From positions 1 to 10,460 of the forward strand of contig CALFYQ010000091.1 of NCBI GenBank assembly GCA_937952085.1: 10,460 nucleotides of DNA. The letters are read 5' to 3'. Under the pieces are notes generated by a model, which was given only the letters and a program-made list of their open reading frames with translations, did no database searches and had not been told where the DNA came from. Shown piece by piece: positions 1 to 5,683 of this stretch. The translations under genes and the position numbers were made by a program. Source of the stretch: an uncultured Paracoccaceae bacterium (lineage in GTDB: Bacteria; Pseudomonadota; Alphaproteobacteria; Rhodobacterales; Rhodobacteraceae). Numbering within the stretch: the first letter of the stretch is position 1; every line of letters starts with the position of its first letter.

Positions 1-365
1 TAGCGGATCACCGGCGCAAGCTCCGCCGTCTCCCCGGAATTCGAGAGGACGAGCGCCACGTCGGAAGTGGTCATCATGCCGAGGTCGCCATGCGCGGCCT
101 CGGAGGCGTGCAGGAAAAAGGCCGGCGCGCCGGTGGAGGCGAAGGTCGCCGCGACCTTCCGCGCCACATGGCCGGACTTGCCGATGCCGGAGACGACGAT
201 CCGCCCCTTCGCCTTGAAGAGAAGGTCCACCGCCTCGCCGAAGGCGCCGTCGAGCGTTTCGGAGAAGGCCGAGAGCGCGGCGCCTTCGAGCGCGAGCACG
301 CGCCGCCCGGCGGCGATCGCACTTTCCCGGCTGAGGTCGCGGCTCTCGTTCATCGCGTCACTCAT
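1..365 (-). CDS. kdsD: Arabinose-5-phosphate isomerase, KpsF/GutQ family (5' part only)
   Basis: This enzyme interconverts ribulose-5-phosphate and arabinose-5-phosphate in the cytoplasm, the first step toward Kdo for LPS. About 121 codons of the N-terminal half are visible and the gene runs off the left edge. The sugar-isomerase (SIS) domain is clear: VVSGIGKSGHVARKVAATF near residues 56-74, then FFLHASEAAHGDLGMM and the phosphosugar-binding LSNSGETAEL. These blocks match the KdsD/KpsF family closely; the C-terminal CBS pair typical of the family would lie outside the window. I chose the ATG at 365 (MSDAMNES), which overlaps the end of the RNase D gene by 8 bases and suggests translational coupling. 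An in-frame ATG at 353 is an alternative. In related bacteria lptC, lptA and lptB usually follow, but they are not visible here. Confidence 0.93.
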   Translation of the reverse strand, partial: MSDAMNESRDLSRESAIAAGRRVLALEGAALSAFSETLDGAFGEAVDLLFKAKGRIVVSGIGKSGHVARKVAATFASTGAPAFFLHASEAAHGDLGMMTTSDVALVLSNSGETAELAPVIR

Positions 366-972
366 GGCTGAAGATGTCGATCCCGTCCCAGCCGGCGAGG
401 TCGAGAAGCGCCCGGTCCGGCAGGTAGCGGAACGCCGCGGCGGCCATCTCCGTCCGCCCCTCCCGCCGGAGCCGGGTCTCGAGCTCGGCCTTCAGCGCAT
501 GAAGATATAGCACGTCCGAGGCTGCGTAGTCCCGCTGTGCGGCGGTCAGCTCCGGCCCGCCCCAGTCGCTCGACTGCTGCTGCTTCGAGAGGTCGATCCC
601 GAGCAGCTCCTGCGTCAGCGCCTTCAGGCCGTGGCGGTCGGTGTAGGTGCGCACCAGCTTCGAGGCGATCTTGGTGCACCAGACCGGCCGCGCCACCGCG
701 CCGAAGCGATGCGCCATCACTGCGATGTCGAACCGCCCGAAATGGAAGAGCTTGAGAACCGTCGGGTCCGTCAGCATCGCCTCGAGCCGGCGCGCCGGCG
801 CCTCGCCGACCGGAATCCGAACGAGATGCGCGTCGCCATCGCCGGCGGAAAGCTGAACGAGGCAGAGCCGGTCGCGGAACGGGCGAAGGCCCATCGTTTC
901 GGTGTCGATGGCGACGACGGGGCCAAGATCGAGGCCCTCGGGCAGGTCGCCGTCGTGAACGTGGATCGTCAT
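358..972 (-). CDS. rnd: Ribonuclease D, short single-domain form
   Basis: This is a 3'-5' exoribonuclease of the DEDDy superfamily, expected to trim tRNA and other stable RNA 3' ends in the cytoplasm. All exonuclease motifs are present in 204 residues: Exo I AIDTETMGL with D23 and E25, Exo II LFHFGRFDIAVM with D82, and Exo III YAASDVLYL with Y149 and D153. E. coli RNase D is about 370 residues because it carries two C-terminal HRDC domains. This protein ends after the exonuclease fold, as in the short alphaproteobacterial forms I know of. The ATG at 972 has an AGAGG ribosome site five bases upstream. The end overlaps kdsD by 8 bases, so the two are probably co-translated. A tRNA-Leu gene lies 50 bases upstream on the same strand, a natural substrate type for this enzyme. 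Confidence 0.9.
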   Translation of the reverse strand: MTIHVHDGDLPEGLDLGPVVAIDTETMGLRPFRDRLCLVQLSAGDGDAHLVRIPVGEAPARRLEAMLTDPTVLKLFHFGRFDIAVMAHRFGAVARPVWCTKIASKLVRTYTDRHGLKALTQELLGIDLSKQQQSSDWGGPELTAAQRDYAASDVLYLHALKAELETRLRREGRTEMAAAAFRYLPDRALLDLAGWDGIDIFSHE

Positions 973-1022
973 GAGGACCTCTGCTCCGGCGCGCCGCGGC
1001 GCCGGCGGTCAGCCGCCGCGCG

Positions 1023-1108
1023 TGGTGCCCAGGAGAAGACTCGAACTTCCACGTCCTTTCGGACACCAGTACCTGAAACTGGCGCGTCTACCATTCCGCC
1101 ACCTGGGC
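1023..1108 (-). tRNA. tRNA-Leu (anticodon CAG)
   Basis: On the minus strand the molecule starts GCCCAGG at 1108 and closes with CCTGGGC, discriminator A and an encoded CCA (1025-1023), giving a perfect 7-bp acceptor stem. The anticodon arm is CCAGT-TTCAGGT-ACTGG, so the anticodon is CAG, reading CUG leucine codons. A long variable arm (TGTCC, loop GAAA, GGACGT) marks it as a class II tRNA, fitting leucine. The T arm has the loop TTCGAGT. Without the CCA the gene is 1026-1108. The 50 bases between its end and the RNase D start codon are very G/C-rich and contain a small GGCGG-TCAG-CCGCC inverted repeat (1004-1017) but no U-tract, so readthrough into RNase D is possible. Confidence 0.97.
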
Positions 1109-1118
1109 CTCGGGGCGA

Positions 1119-1140
1119 AGCCGCCGTTTACGCGGCGGCT
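1119..1140 (-). terminator. GC hairpin between the unknown gene and tRNA-Leu
   Basis: A perfect 8-bp inverted repeat AGCCGCCG / CGGCGGCT encloses a 6-base loop, 10 bases beyond the stop codon of the upstream minus-strand gene. This suits a terminator for that gene, but only a short T-poor stretch (TTCG) follows. It also overlaps the -10 region of the candidate tRNA promoter, so it could matter for tRNA initiation instead. Confidence 0.4.
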
Positions 1141-1153
1141 CGGAGGCTGTCAA
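1125..1153 (-). promoter_or_regulatory. Candidate sigma70 promoter of tRNA-Leu
   Basis: Reading the minus strand, a consensus -35 box TTGACA (1153-1148) is followed after exactly 17 bases by TAAACG (1130-1125), matching 3 of 6 -10 positions. Transcription would start near 1118, about ten bases before the mature tRNA 5' end. The -35 box overlaps the TGA stop codon (1152-1150) of the preceding gene. The perfect -35 and correct spacing make it credible; the -10 is weak. Confidence 0.5.
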
Positions 1154-1752
1154 CGCTGCGCGGCGGCGGCGAAATAGTCCTTCGAAGGGAGAAAGCGGGC
1201 GAGCTGCGCGGCCTCGGCCCAGAGCTCCTCCTCCCGCCCCTCGCCGATCATCACCACCGCGCCGCGCGGCAGCTTGAGGGGCGCCAGCGCGGCGAGGACG
1301 CGGGCCCGCGCCTGCCCCCAACGCGCGCCCCGCTCGGGCGCCGGGGCGGCGACGTCGAAGGGCGCGCCGGTCGCGGCGGTGAGCTCCGCCCGGAAGGGTT
1401 CGGCCGGCTCCTCCGCGGGCGAAAGCGCCAGGCGCGAGGCGCCGGAGAGGGCGCGGAGCTTCGCCGCCACCTCGGGCGGCGCCTCGAGCTCACGCCGGAG
1501 GCGAAGCTGCATCCCGTCCACGGTGAAGAGAAAACCGACGATGTCCCGCCCCGAGCCGAGCAGGATCGAGGCGTATTGCGGATAGGCGAGGCCGAGCGCC
1601 GCCGCCCGGCGGACCCGGATCCGGACGATCTCCAAGGGCACGCGCGCGCCGACCAGCTCCTGCCGCGCCCGCTTCCAGGCGTAACGGCGGAAGCCGAAGC
1701 CGCCATCCATCGAAGGCCCCTTGTTGTGGCCGATGCCCGCCGGGTGACCCAT
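1150..1752 (-). CDS. Conserved-looking protein of unknown function with GHNKGP motif
   Basis: A 200-residue protein whose function I do not recognise. The N-terminus MGHPAGIGHNKGPSMD carries the GIGHNKGP motif that I associate with uncharacterised alphaproteobacterial proteins. Next comes a basic stretch (FRRYAWKRARQELVGARVPLEIVRIRVRRAAALG, about residues 21-54) and then a more hydrophobic stretch around LAYPQYASILLGSGRDIVGFLFTVDG. The C-terminal half is Ala/Glu/Pro-rich with short hydrophobic segments such as GAVVMIG. There is no signal peptide, membrane helix or known catalytic motif. The ATG at 1752 follows an AAAGGGG-type ribosome site. Upstream, TTGACG (1802-1797) could be a -35 box, but no convincing -10 lies 17 bases beyond. 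It is divergent from the NDUFA9-like gene and is followed by tRNA-Leu. Codon use resembles its neighbours, so I believe it is a real gene. Confidence 0.75.
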   Translation of the reverse strand: MGHPAGIGHNKGPSMDGGFGFRRYAWKRARQELVGARVPLEIVRIRVRRAAALGLAYPQYASILLGSGRDIVGFLFTVDGMQLRLRRELEAPPEVAAKLRALSGASRLALSPAEEPAEPFRAELTAATGAPFDVAAPAPERGARWGQARARVLAALAPLKLPRGAVVMIGEGREEELWAEAAQLARFLPSKDYFAAAAQR

Positions 1753-1821
1753 GAAGCGCCCCTTTCCGCGAAATAGGCATCATCAATGCTGCGGCGCGTC
1801 AACTCTGCGCCTCTCATGGTC

Positions 1822-1851
1822 TTGAGCGTTTAACCCCGGCCGCCGTAGAAG
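1822..1851 (+). promoter_or_regulatory. Candidate promoter of the NDUFA9-like gene
   Basis: TTGAGC (1822-1827) and TAGAAG (1846-1851) are separated by 18 bases; each matches 4 of 6 positions of the sigma70 consensus. Transcription would start near 1858, giving a short leader that contains the GGAGG ribosome site at 1867-1871. This is the only promoter-like pair I see in the 124-base divergent gap. Confidence 0.4.
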
Positions 1852-1876
1852 GGGGCAGGCTCAGACGGAGGCGCCC

Positions 1877-2863
1877 GTGTCCGCACCCATCGTCACGATC
1901 TTCGGAGGCTCCGGTTTCGTCGGCCGCTATGTCGCCCGCCGCATGGCGAAGCGCGGCTGGCGCGTCCGAGTCGCGGTCCGGCGGCCGAACGAGGCGGGCT
2001 TCGTCCGCCCGTATGGCGATGTCGGCCAGGTGGCGCCGGTTCAGGCCAATCTCCGCGACGAGACCTCAACGGCCCGCGCCATCGAGGGCGTGGCCGCCGT
2101 GGTGAACTGCGTCGGCCTTCTCTATGAGGACAGCCGGCAGAAGTTCGGCGCCGTGCATGTCGAGGGCGCGGCCCGCGCAGCCCGGCTCGCCGCATCCGCA
2201 GGCGCCCGGACTTTCGTCCAGATCTCCGCCCTCGGCGCCTCGGCCGATTCGCCGGCGCTCTATGCGCGGACCAAGGCGCTTGGCGAGGCGGCGGTGCTGG
2301 AGGCCTTTCCGGCGGCGACGATCCTTCGCCCCTCGGTCGTCTTCGGCCGCGAGGACGATTTCTTCAACCGCTTCGGCGCGATGGCGAAATATTCGCCGGT
2401 CGTTCCGCTCGTCGGGGCCGATACGAAGATGCAGCCGGTCTATGTCGACGACGTCGCCGCTGCGGCGGCGATGGCGGCCGCAGGCGAAGCCGCGCCGGGC
2501 GTCTATGAGCTTGGCGGGCCGCGCGCCTACGCATTCCGCGACCTGATCGAACTGATGCTGGAGGAGACGCGCCGGCGCCGGTTGATCCTGCCGCTGCCCT
2601 TCTTCGCCGCGAAATTCGTCGCCTCCCTGCTCGGCGTTCTGGAGACCGTGTCGCTCGGGCTCATCCCGAACCGGCAGATCACGGCGGACCAGATCGCCAT
2701 GCTCGCGGTGGACAATGTGGTCTCTTCCGGCGCCAGGGGATTCGCCGATCTCGGCATCGCGCCGTCGAGCGTCGAGAGCGTCATTGGCGAATATCTCTGG
2801 GCCTACCGGCCCTATGGCCAGTACGACGCGATCACCGAATCGGCGGCCCGGCTGAAGAGCTGA
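1877..2863 (+). CDS. Complex I NDUFA9-subunit-like NAD(P)-binding protein
   Basis: An atypical extended short-chain dehydrogenase of 328 residues, of the family named after the NDUFA9 accessory subunit of respiratory complex I. The N-terminal Rossmann motif is TIFGGSGFVGR (G10-x2-G13-x2-G16). Further family blocks are VVNCVGLLYED near 75-85, VQISALGAS near 114-122, the YxxxK pair Y129/K133 in LYARTKALGE, TILRPSVVFGREDDFFNRF, and QPVYVDDVAAA. In mitochondria NDUFA9 binds NADPH structurally at complex I; in bacteria the role is less settled and could be quinone- or NAD(P)-linked. The start is GTG at 1877, five bases after GGAGG. It stands alone between a divergent unknown gene and a convergent F0 operon; no other complex I (nuo) genes are visible. 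Its mRNA should end at the palindromic terminator at 2875. Confidence 0.88.
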   Translation: MSAPIVTIFGGSGFVGRYVARRMAKRGWRVRVAVRRPNEAGFVRPYGDVGQVAPVQANLRDETSTARAIEGVAAVVNCVGLLYEDSRQKFGAVHVEGAARAARLAASAGARTFVQISALGASADSPALYARTKALGEAAVLEAFPAATILRPSVVFGREDDFFNRFGAMAKYSPVVPLVGADTKMQPVYVDDVAAAAAMAAAGEAAPGVYELGGPRAYAFRDLIELMLEETRRRRLILPLPFFAAKFVASLLGVLETVSLGLIPNRQITADQIAMLAVDNVVSSGARGFADLGIAPSSVESVIGEYLWAYRPYGQYDAITESAARLKS

Positions 2864-2874
2864 GCCGCCCCGAC

Positions 2875-2914
2875 GACGAAAGAAGGGGCCGCGATCGCGG
2901 CCCCTTCTTTCGTC
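2875..2914. terminator. Bidirectional intrinsic terminator, perfect 40-base palindrome
   Basis: A perfect self-complementary stretch: GACGAAAGAAGGGGCCGC joined through GATC-type centre bases to its exact complement ending TTCTTTCGTC. It lies 11 bases after the NDUFA9-like stop codon and 28 bases beyond the atpF stop on the other strand. The A-rich lower left arm and T-rich lower right arm supply an A/T tract for both directions, so it should end both convergent transcripts. Confidence 0.9.
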
Positions 2915-2942
2915 TCGGTTCGCCGGTCGCCCGGCGGAAAGG

Positions 2943-3437
2943 TCAGTGCAGCTTCGCGCCGACCGAAGCGATCGCGTCGTCGATCAGCTTGCCGCCGGCC
3001 TGGCCGTCCATCTTCTCCGACAGCGCCTTCGCGGCGGCGCGGATGGCGACCTGAACAGCGCGATCCTTCACGTCGCGGATCGCGGCGGCCTCGGCCGAGG
3101 CGATCTGCTCCTCGGCGGCCTTGAGACGGCGGGCGATGGAGCCCTCGAGCTCCTTCTTGCCCTCCTCCGCCGCGCGGGCGGCCTCGGCGCGGGCGCGGGT
3201 GACGATCTCCTGCGCCAGTTCCTCGACCTCCTTCTGCTTGCGCTCATAGGAGGCGAGGACGGCCTGGGCCTCCTCGCGGAGCCGGCGGGCGTCGTCCAGC
3301 TCCTTGCGGATGCGCTCGGCCCGGTCGTCCAGCATCCCCGCGAGCTTCGAAGGCACGCGGAGATAGACCAGGATGCCGATGAAGATCAGGAAGGAGAGGG
3401 AGACGACGAGGTTCGCGTCGCCGAAGAACGCCATCAT
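2943..3437 (-). CDS. atpF: F0F1 ATP synthase subunit b
   Basis: The peripheral-stalk subunit b, 164 residues, which links F0 subunit a in the membrane to F1. A single N-terminal membrane helix (about residues 8-27, LVVSLSFLIFIGILVYLRVP) is followed by a long charged coiled-coil dimerisation region (about 35-150, rich in Glu, Arg, Lys and Ala with few breaks). Length and plan fit the family. It is the last gene of the F0 operon, starting four bases after the b' stop codon. The b' stop region contains GGAG, seven bases before the first ATG (3437). A second ATG follows immediately (3434), so either methionine could be used. The stalk in this organism is expected to be a b/b' heterodimer, as in phototrophic and many other alphaproteobacteria. 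Confidence 0.95.
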   Translation of the reverse strand: MMAFFGDANLVVSLSFLIFIGILVYLRVPSKLAGMLDDRAERIRKELDDARRLREEAQAVLASYERKQKEVEELAQEIVTRARAEAARAAEEGKKELEGSIARRLKAAEEQIASAEAAAIRDVKDRAVQVAIRAAAKALSEKMDGQAGGKLIDDAIASVGAKLH

Positions 3438-3441
3438 GGCC

Positions 3442-4038
3442 TCACTCCTTCACGATCGATGAGACGGCGTCCCTGGCAGCCGCCTCGTCCGCCACGCCGG
3501 GCGCGACTGCGGCGACCAGCGCCGCCGCCGTCTCGGCCGCGACCGACTCGACCGCTTCCGCCGCGCTGGCGCGGATCTCCTCGATCCGGGCCTGGCCTTC
3601 GGCGGCGCGGGCCTGGATCGTCTTGTCCGCCGCGGCGACCGCGACCTCATATTCCTTCTGGACCTCGTCCTTCGCCGCCTGGGCGATGGACTGGGCCTTG
3701 GCGCGGGCCTCGGCCAGCGCCTTCTCGTAGGCGGCCTCGGCTTCCGCGGCCTGCCGGCGGAAGGCCGCGGCCCGGTCGAGATCGTCCTCGATCTTGTCCG
3801 ACCGCTCCTCGATCGACCCGGAGATCCGCGGCAGCGCGATGTTCTTCAGGATGAAGAACAGCGCCACCAGCGAAACGGCGAGCCAGAAGATCTGACTCGG
3901 CCAGGTCGCGAAATCGAGCTGCGGCATGCCGCCCTCATGCCCTTCGGCCGCATGCTCCGCCTCCTCCGCCGCATGGGCGGATAGGGCGAAGAGCGCGACG
4001 CCGAGGGGCGCGAGACGCAAAGCGATGGCGTGCCTCAT
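3442..4038 (-). CDS. atpF2: F0F1 ATP synthase subunit b' with signal-peptide-like N-terminus
   Basis: The second b-type stalk subunit (b'), 198 residues. The core is typical: GGMPQLDFATWPSQIFWLAV (from M38), one membrane helix at about 48-66, ALPRI, then an Ala/Glu/Lys-rich coiled coil to the C-terminus. Unusually, residues 1-23 look like a cleavable Sec signal peptide: basic MRHAIALR, a hydrophobic core LAPLGVALFALS, and an AHA cleavage motif before AEEAEHAAEGHEGG. Removal would leave the N-terminus in the periplasm, which fits b' topology. The ATG at 4038 is well supported by GGGAGG five bases upstream, so the extension is probably real and not a mis-called start; M38 has no such site. It lies 65 bases after atpE, with a hairpin between them. 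Confidence 0.93.
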   Translation of the reverse strand: MRHAIALRLAPLGVALFALSAHAAEEAEHAAEGHEGGMPQLDFATWPSQIFWLAVSLVALFFILKNIALPRISGSIEERSDKIEDDLDRAAAFRRQAAEAEAAYEKALAEARAKAQSIAQAAKDEVQKEYEVAVAAADKTIQARAAEGQARIEEIRASAAEAVESVAAETAAALVAAVAPGVADEAAARDAVSSIVKE

Positions 4039-4057
4039 CCGGGCCTCCCGAAAGCGA

Positions 4058-4079
4058 GGGACCGCGCGGGGCGCGGCCC
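4058..4079 (-). other. Intercistronic hairpin between atpE and atpF'
   Basis: On the minus strand GGG, CCGCGC, a CCC loop, GCGCGG, a bulged U and CCC form a 9-bp stem with one bulge. It lies in the 65-base gap after the atpE stop and ahead of the b' ribosome site. No U-tract follows, so full termination is unlikely. It could protect the 3' end of an atpI-B-E mRNA or attenuate readthrough, helping to give more subunit c than b'. Confidence 0.5.
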
Positions 4080-4103
4080 GTTTTCCGTTCCTGTCGTCCG
4101 CCG

Positions 4104-4343
4104 TCAGACGGCGAACATCAGGAGCAGCGCGATCAGGAAGCCGAAGATGCCGAGGGCTTCGGCGAAGGCGATGCCGAGGAACATCGTCGCCGTCTGGCTC
4201 GAGGCCGCGGCCGGGTTGCGGAGCGCGCCGGCGAGATAGTTGCCGACGACGTTGCCGACGCCCACGCCCGCGCCCGCCATGGCGGTCGAGGCGAGACCGG
4301 CGCCGATGTACTTGCCGAGGAGGGCCGCCGCTTCAGCTTCCAT
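4104..4343 (-). CDS. atpE: F0F1 ATP synthase subunit c
   Basis: The proteolipid forming the rotating c-ring, 79 residues, a hairpin of two membrane helices. Helix 1 has the helix-packing glycine repeat (GAGVGVG, with G24, G26, G28 and G30). The polar loop is RNP (42-44), equivalent to the usual RQP. Helix 2 carries the proton-binding carboxylate E62 within FAEALGIFGFLIALLLMF. I see none of the usual sodium-ring ligand pattern, so protons are the expected ion. The ATG at 4343 follows a strong AAAGGAG ribosome site. It lies 36 bases downstream of atpB and is probably the most heavily translated gene of the operon. Confidence 0.97.
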   Translation of the reverse strand: MEAEAAALLGKYIGAGLASTAMAGAGVGVGNVVGNYLAGALRNPAAASSQTATMFLGIAFAEALGIFGFLIALLLMFAV

Positions 4344-4379
4344 TTCAAGTCTCCTTTGGATGGATGTCCTTGCGCCCGC

Positions 4380-5141
4380 TCAGTGGTGCGAGTGGAGCGC
4401 GTCGTTGAGGTAGATGCAGGTGAGGATCGAGAAGATGTAGGCCTGAACCACCGCCACCAGCAGTTCGAGCGCGGTGAGGCCGACCATCGCGCCGATCGGC
4501 AGGATCACGAGCGGGCCGAGGCCGCCGGCGACGATCAGCGCAGAAAGCCCCGCAAAGACCTTCAGAACCGCGTGCCCGGCCATCATGTTGCCGGCAAGTC
4601 GGATCGAGTGGCTGAGCGGCCGCACGAAGAAGGAGATGATCTCGATGACGGCGAGGACGGGGCGGAGCGCGGCCGGCGCGCTCGTCACCCAGAACATGCC
4701 GAAGAAGGCCGGGCCCTGGCGGACGACGCCGATGATCACCACCGAGAGGAAGACGGCGAGCGCCAGGACGCCCGTCACCGCCACGTGGCTCGTCGTGGTG
4801 AAGGAGAAGGGGATCATCCCGAGCAGGTTCGAGAACAGGATGAACATGAAGAGCGTGAAGACGTAGGGGAAGAATTTCGCCCCCTCGTGGCCGAGCACGT
4901 CCACGCACATCTGCCGGATGAAGCCGTAGAGGATCTCGGCGACCGAGGCCATGCGGGTCGGCACCAGGTTCCGGCCGCGGGTGCCGAGGATCAGCAGCGC
5001 CGAGATCGCGGCGACCGAGAGCGCCATCCAGAGCGTGGAGTTGGTGACGGTGAAGGCGCCCATCTCGCCGCCGAAGAGCGGCGTGACGAGAAACTGGTGC
5101 ATCGGGTCGATGACCACTTCGCCGTCAGGTCCCGTCGCCAT
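4380..5141 (-). CDS. atpB: F0F1 ATP synthase subunit a
   Basis: The stator membrane subunit that carries the two proton half-channels, 253 residues with several membrane helices. The essential arginine is R181 in PLSHSIRLAGNMMAGH (the counterpart of E. coli R210). The last helices hold E226 and Q233 in LTALELLVAVVQAYIFSIL, both in the usual half-channel positions. Further family blocks are FFPYVFTLFMFILFSNLLGMIP near 90-111. Length is normal for alphaproteobacteria. The ATG at 5141 is preceded by GGGAG five bases upstream and lies inside the end of atpI (17-base overlap), implying coupled translation. Confidence 0.97.
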   Translation of the reverse strand: MATGPDGEVVIDPMHQFLVTPLFGGEMGAFTVTNSTLWMALSVAAISALLILGTRGRNLVPTRMASVAEILYGFIRQMCVDVLGHEGAKFFPYVFTLFMFILFSNLLGMIPFSFTTTSHVAVTGVLALAVFLSVVIIGVVRQGPAFFGMFWVTSAPAALRPVLAVIEIISFFVRPLSHSIRLAGNMMAGHAVLKVFAGLSALIVAGGLGPLVILPIGAMVGLTALELLVAVVQAYIFSILTCIYLNDALHSHH

Positions 5142-5478
5142 CGCCGCTCCCTCTCCGCTCTTCGCCCGCGCCCGGCGCGGGATGGTCTTTCTGATACTCG
5201 GCGGCGGATTTCATCATCACCCGCACGCCCGCCGCGAAACCCAGAAGCGTCATCACGATCAGGAAGAGGGGCCGCGAGCCGAAGAGGCTGTCGATCCCCC
5301 ATCCGAGCCCCGCTCCGACCAGAACGCCGGTCACGAGGTCGATCGTCATGCGCCAGCCGAAGCCCGCGGCGTCGAACTTGCCTTTCGGCGGAGGCGGTTT
5401 CGGCTTTCGCGCGTCGCGCGCCGCCTCGATCCGCTCGCCGAGCGATTTCAGGGGATCATCTGGCGATCCGCCGGACAT
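5125..5478 (-). CDS. atpI: ATP synthase assembly protein AtpI
   Basis: A small membrane protein, 117 residues, first gene of the F0 operon. The family assists c-ring assembly and may carry Mg2+. Two membrane helices are seen, about 45-62 (TIDLVTGVLVGAGLGWGI) and 69-87 (RPLFLIVMTLLGFAAGVRV), with the family feature GWGIDSLFGSRPLF between them. The N-terminal tail is basic and Pro/Lys-rich (RKPKPPPPKGK), and the C-terminal tail is hydrophilic and Gly/Glu/Asp-rich. The ATG at 5478 follows GGAGGCGGC. Transcription probably starts near 5510 from the promoter at 5517-5545, giving a leader of about 30 bases. It overlaps atpB by 17 bases. Confidence 0.9.
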   Translation of the reverse strand: MSGGSPDDPLKSLGERIEAARDARKPKPPPPKGKFDAAGFGWRMTIDLVTGVLVGAGLGWGIDSLFGSRPLFLIVMTLLGFAAGVRVMMKSAAEYQKDHPAPGAGEERRGSGDGDGT

Positions 5479-5516
5479 GCCGCCTCCGCCTCCGACCCCT
5501 CATCGTCGCGGGGCGG

Positions 5517-5545
5517 ACCATAGGCGGAGCGACGAGGCCGGTCAA
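5517..5545 (-). promoter_or_regulatory. Candidate sigma70 promoter of the F0 operon
   Basis: On the minus strand TTGACC (5545-5540), a 17-base spacer and TATGGT (5522-5517) match 5 of 6 and 4 of 6 consensus positions. The A/T-rich stretch just upstream (GATTCTCATTA, and a run of A/T at 5581-5600) could act as an UP element. No other good promoter precedes atpI. Confidence 0.6.
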
Positions 5546-5634
5546 TAATGAGAATCTTCGAACGTCCTGAAGCTATCACGTTGAAAAATATAAAGGAAAT
5601 GCGGGTGCGGCGCGACGGCGCAGGGTGCGATGGG

Positions 5635-5649
5635 TGGAATCGCATTCCA
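5635..5649. promoter_or_regulatory. Inverted repeat upstream of the TetR-family gene (site 1)
   Basis: TGGAAT-CGC-ATTCCA is a perfect 6-3-6 inverted repeat in the 205-base gap between atpI and the TetR-family regulator. It lies 19 bases before the second repeat at 5668. It could be an operator; no protein can be assigned from sequence alone. Confidence 0.35.
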
Positions 5650-5667
5650 ATTCGTCAGAACAAACCG

Positions 5668-5679
5668 TACCATATGGTA
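5668..5679. promoter_or_regulatory. TACCATATGGTA palindrome, probable TetR autoregulatory operator (site 2)
   Basis: A perfect 12-base palindrome ends four bases before the likely TetR-family start codon. Its right half contains TATGGT (5673-5678), which could serve as the -10 box of the regulator gene, so binding would block its own transcription. The ACCATATGGT core resembles operators of some TetR proteins (a RutR-like style, from memory). Confidence 0.5.
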
Positions 5680-5683
5680 TTGC

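Noticed and set aside
631..1776. Long open frame on the plus strand across RNase D, tRNA-Leu and the unknown gene
   Set aside because: It runs antisense through a tRNA and two well-supported genes, has Arg/Ala/Gly-rich composition typical of GC-rich shadow frames, and matches no family.
4356..5570. 404-codon plus-strand open frame opposite atpB and atpI
   Set aside because: It is extremely rich in Asp, Glu, His and Arg as expected for the antisense of membrane-protein codons, and lies over conserved F0 genes.
5561..5582. AACGT / ACGTT inverted repeat in the atpI-TetR gap
   Set aside because: Five-base arms with a 12-base spacer are easily expected by chance and do not line up with either promoter.
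5630..5683. N-terminal extension of the TetR gene from the ATG at 5630
   Set aside because: It would translate through the 12-base palindrome that probably contains the promoter and operator, and the added residues do not resemble a TetR N-terminus.
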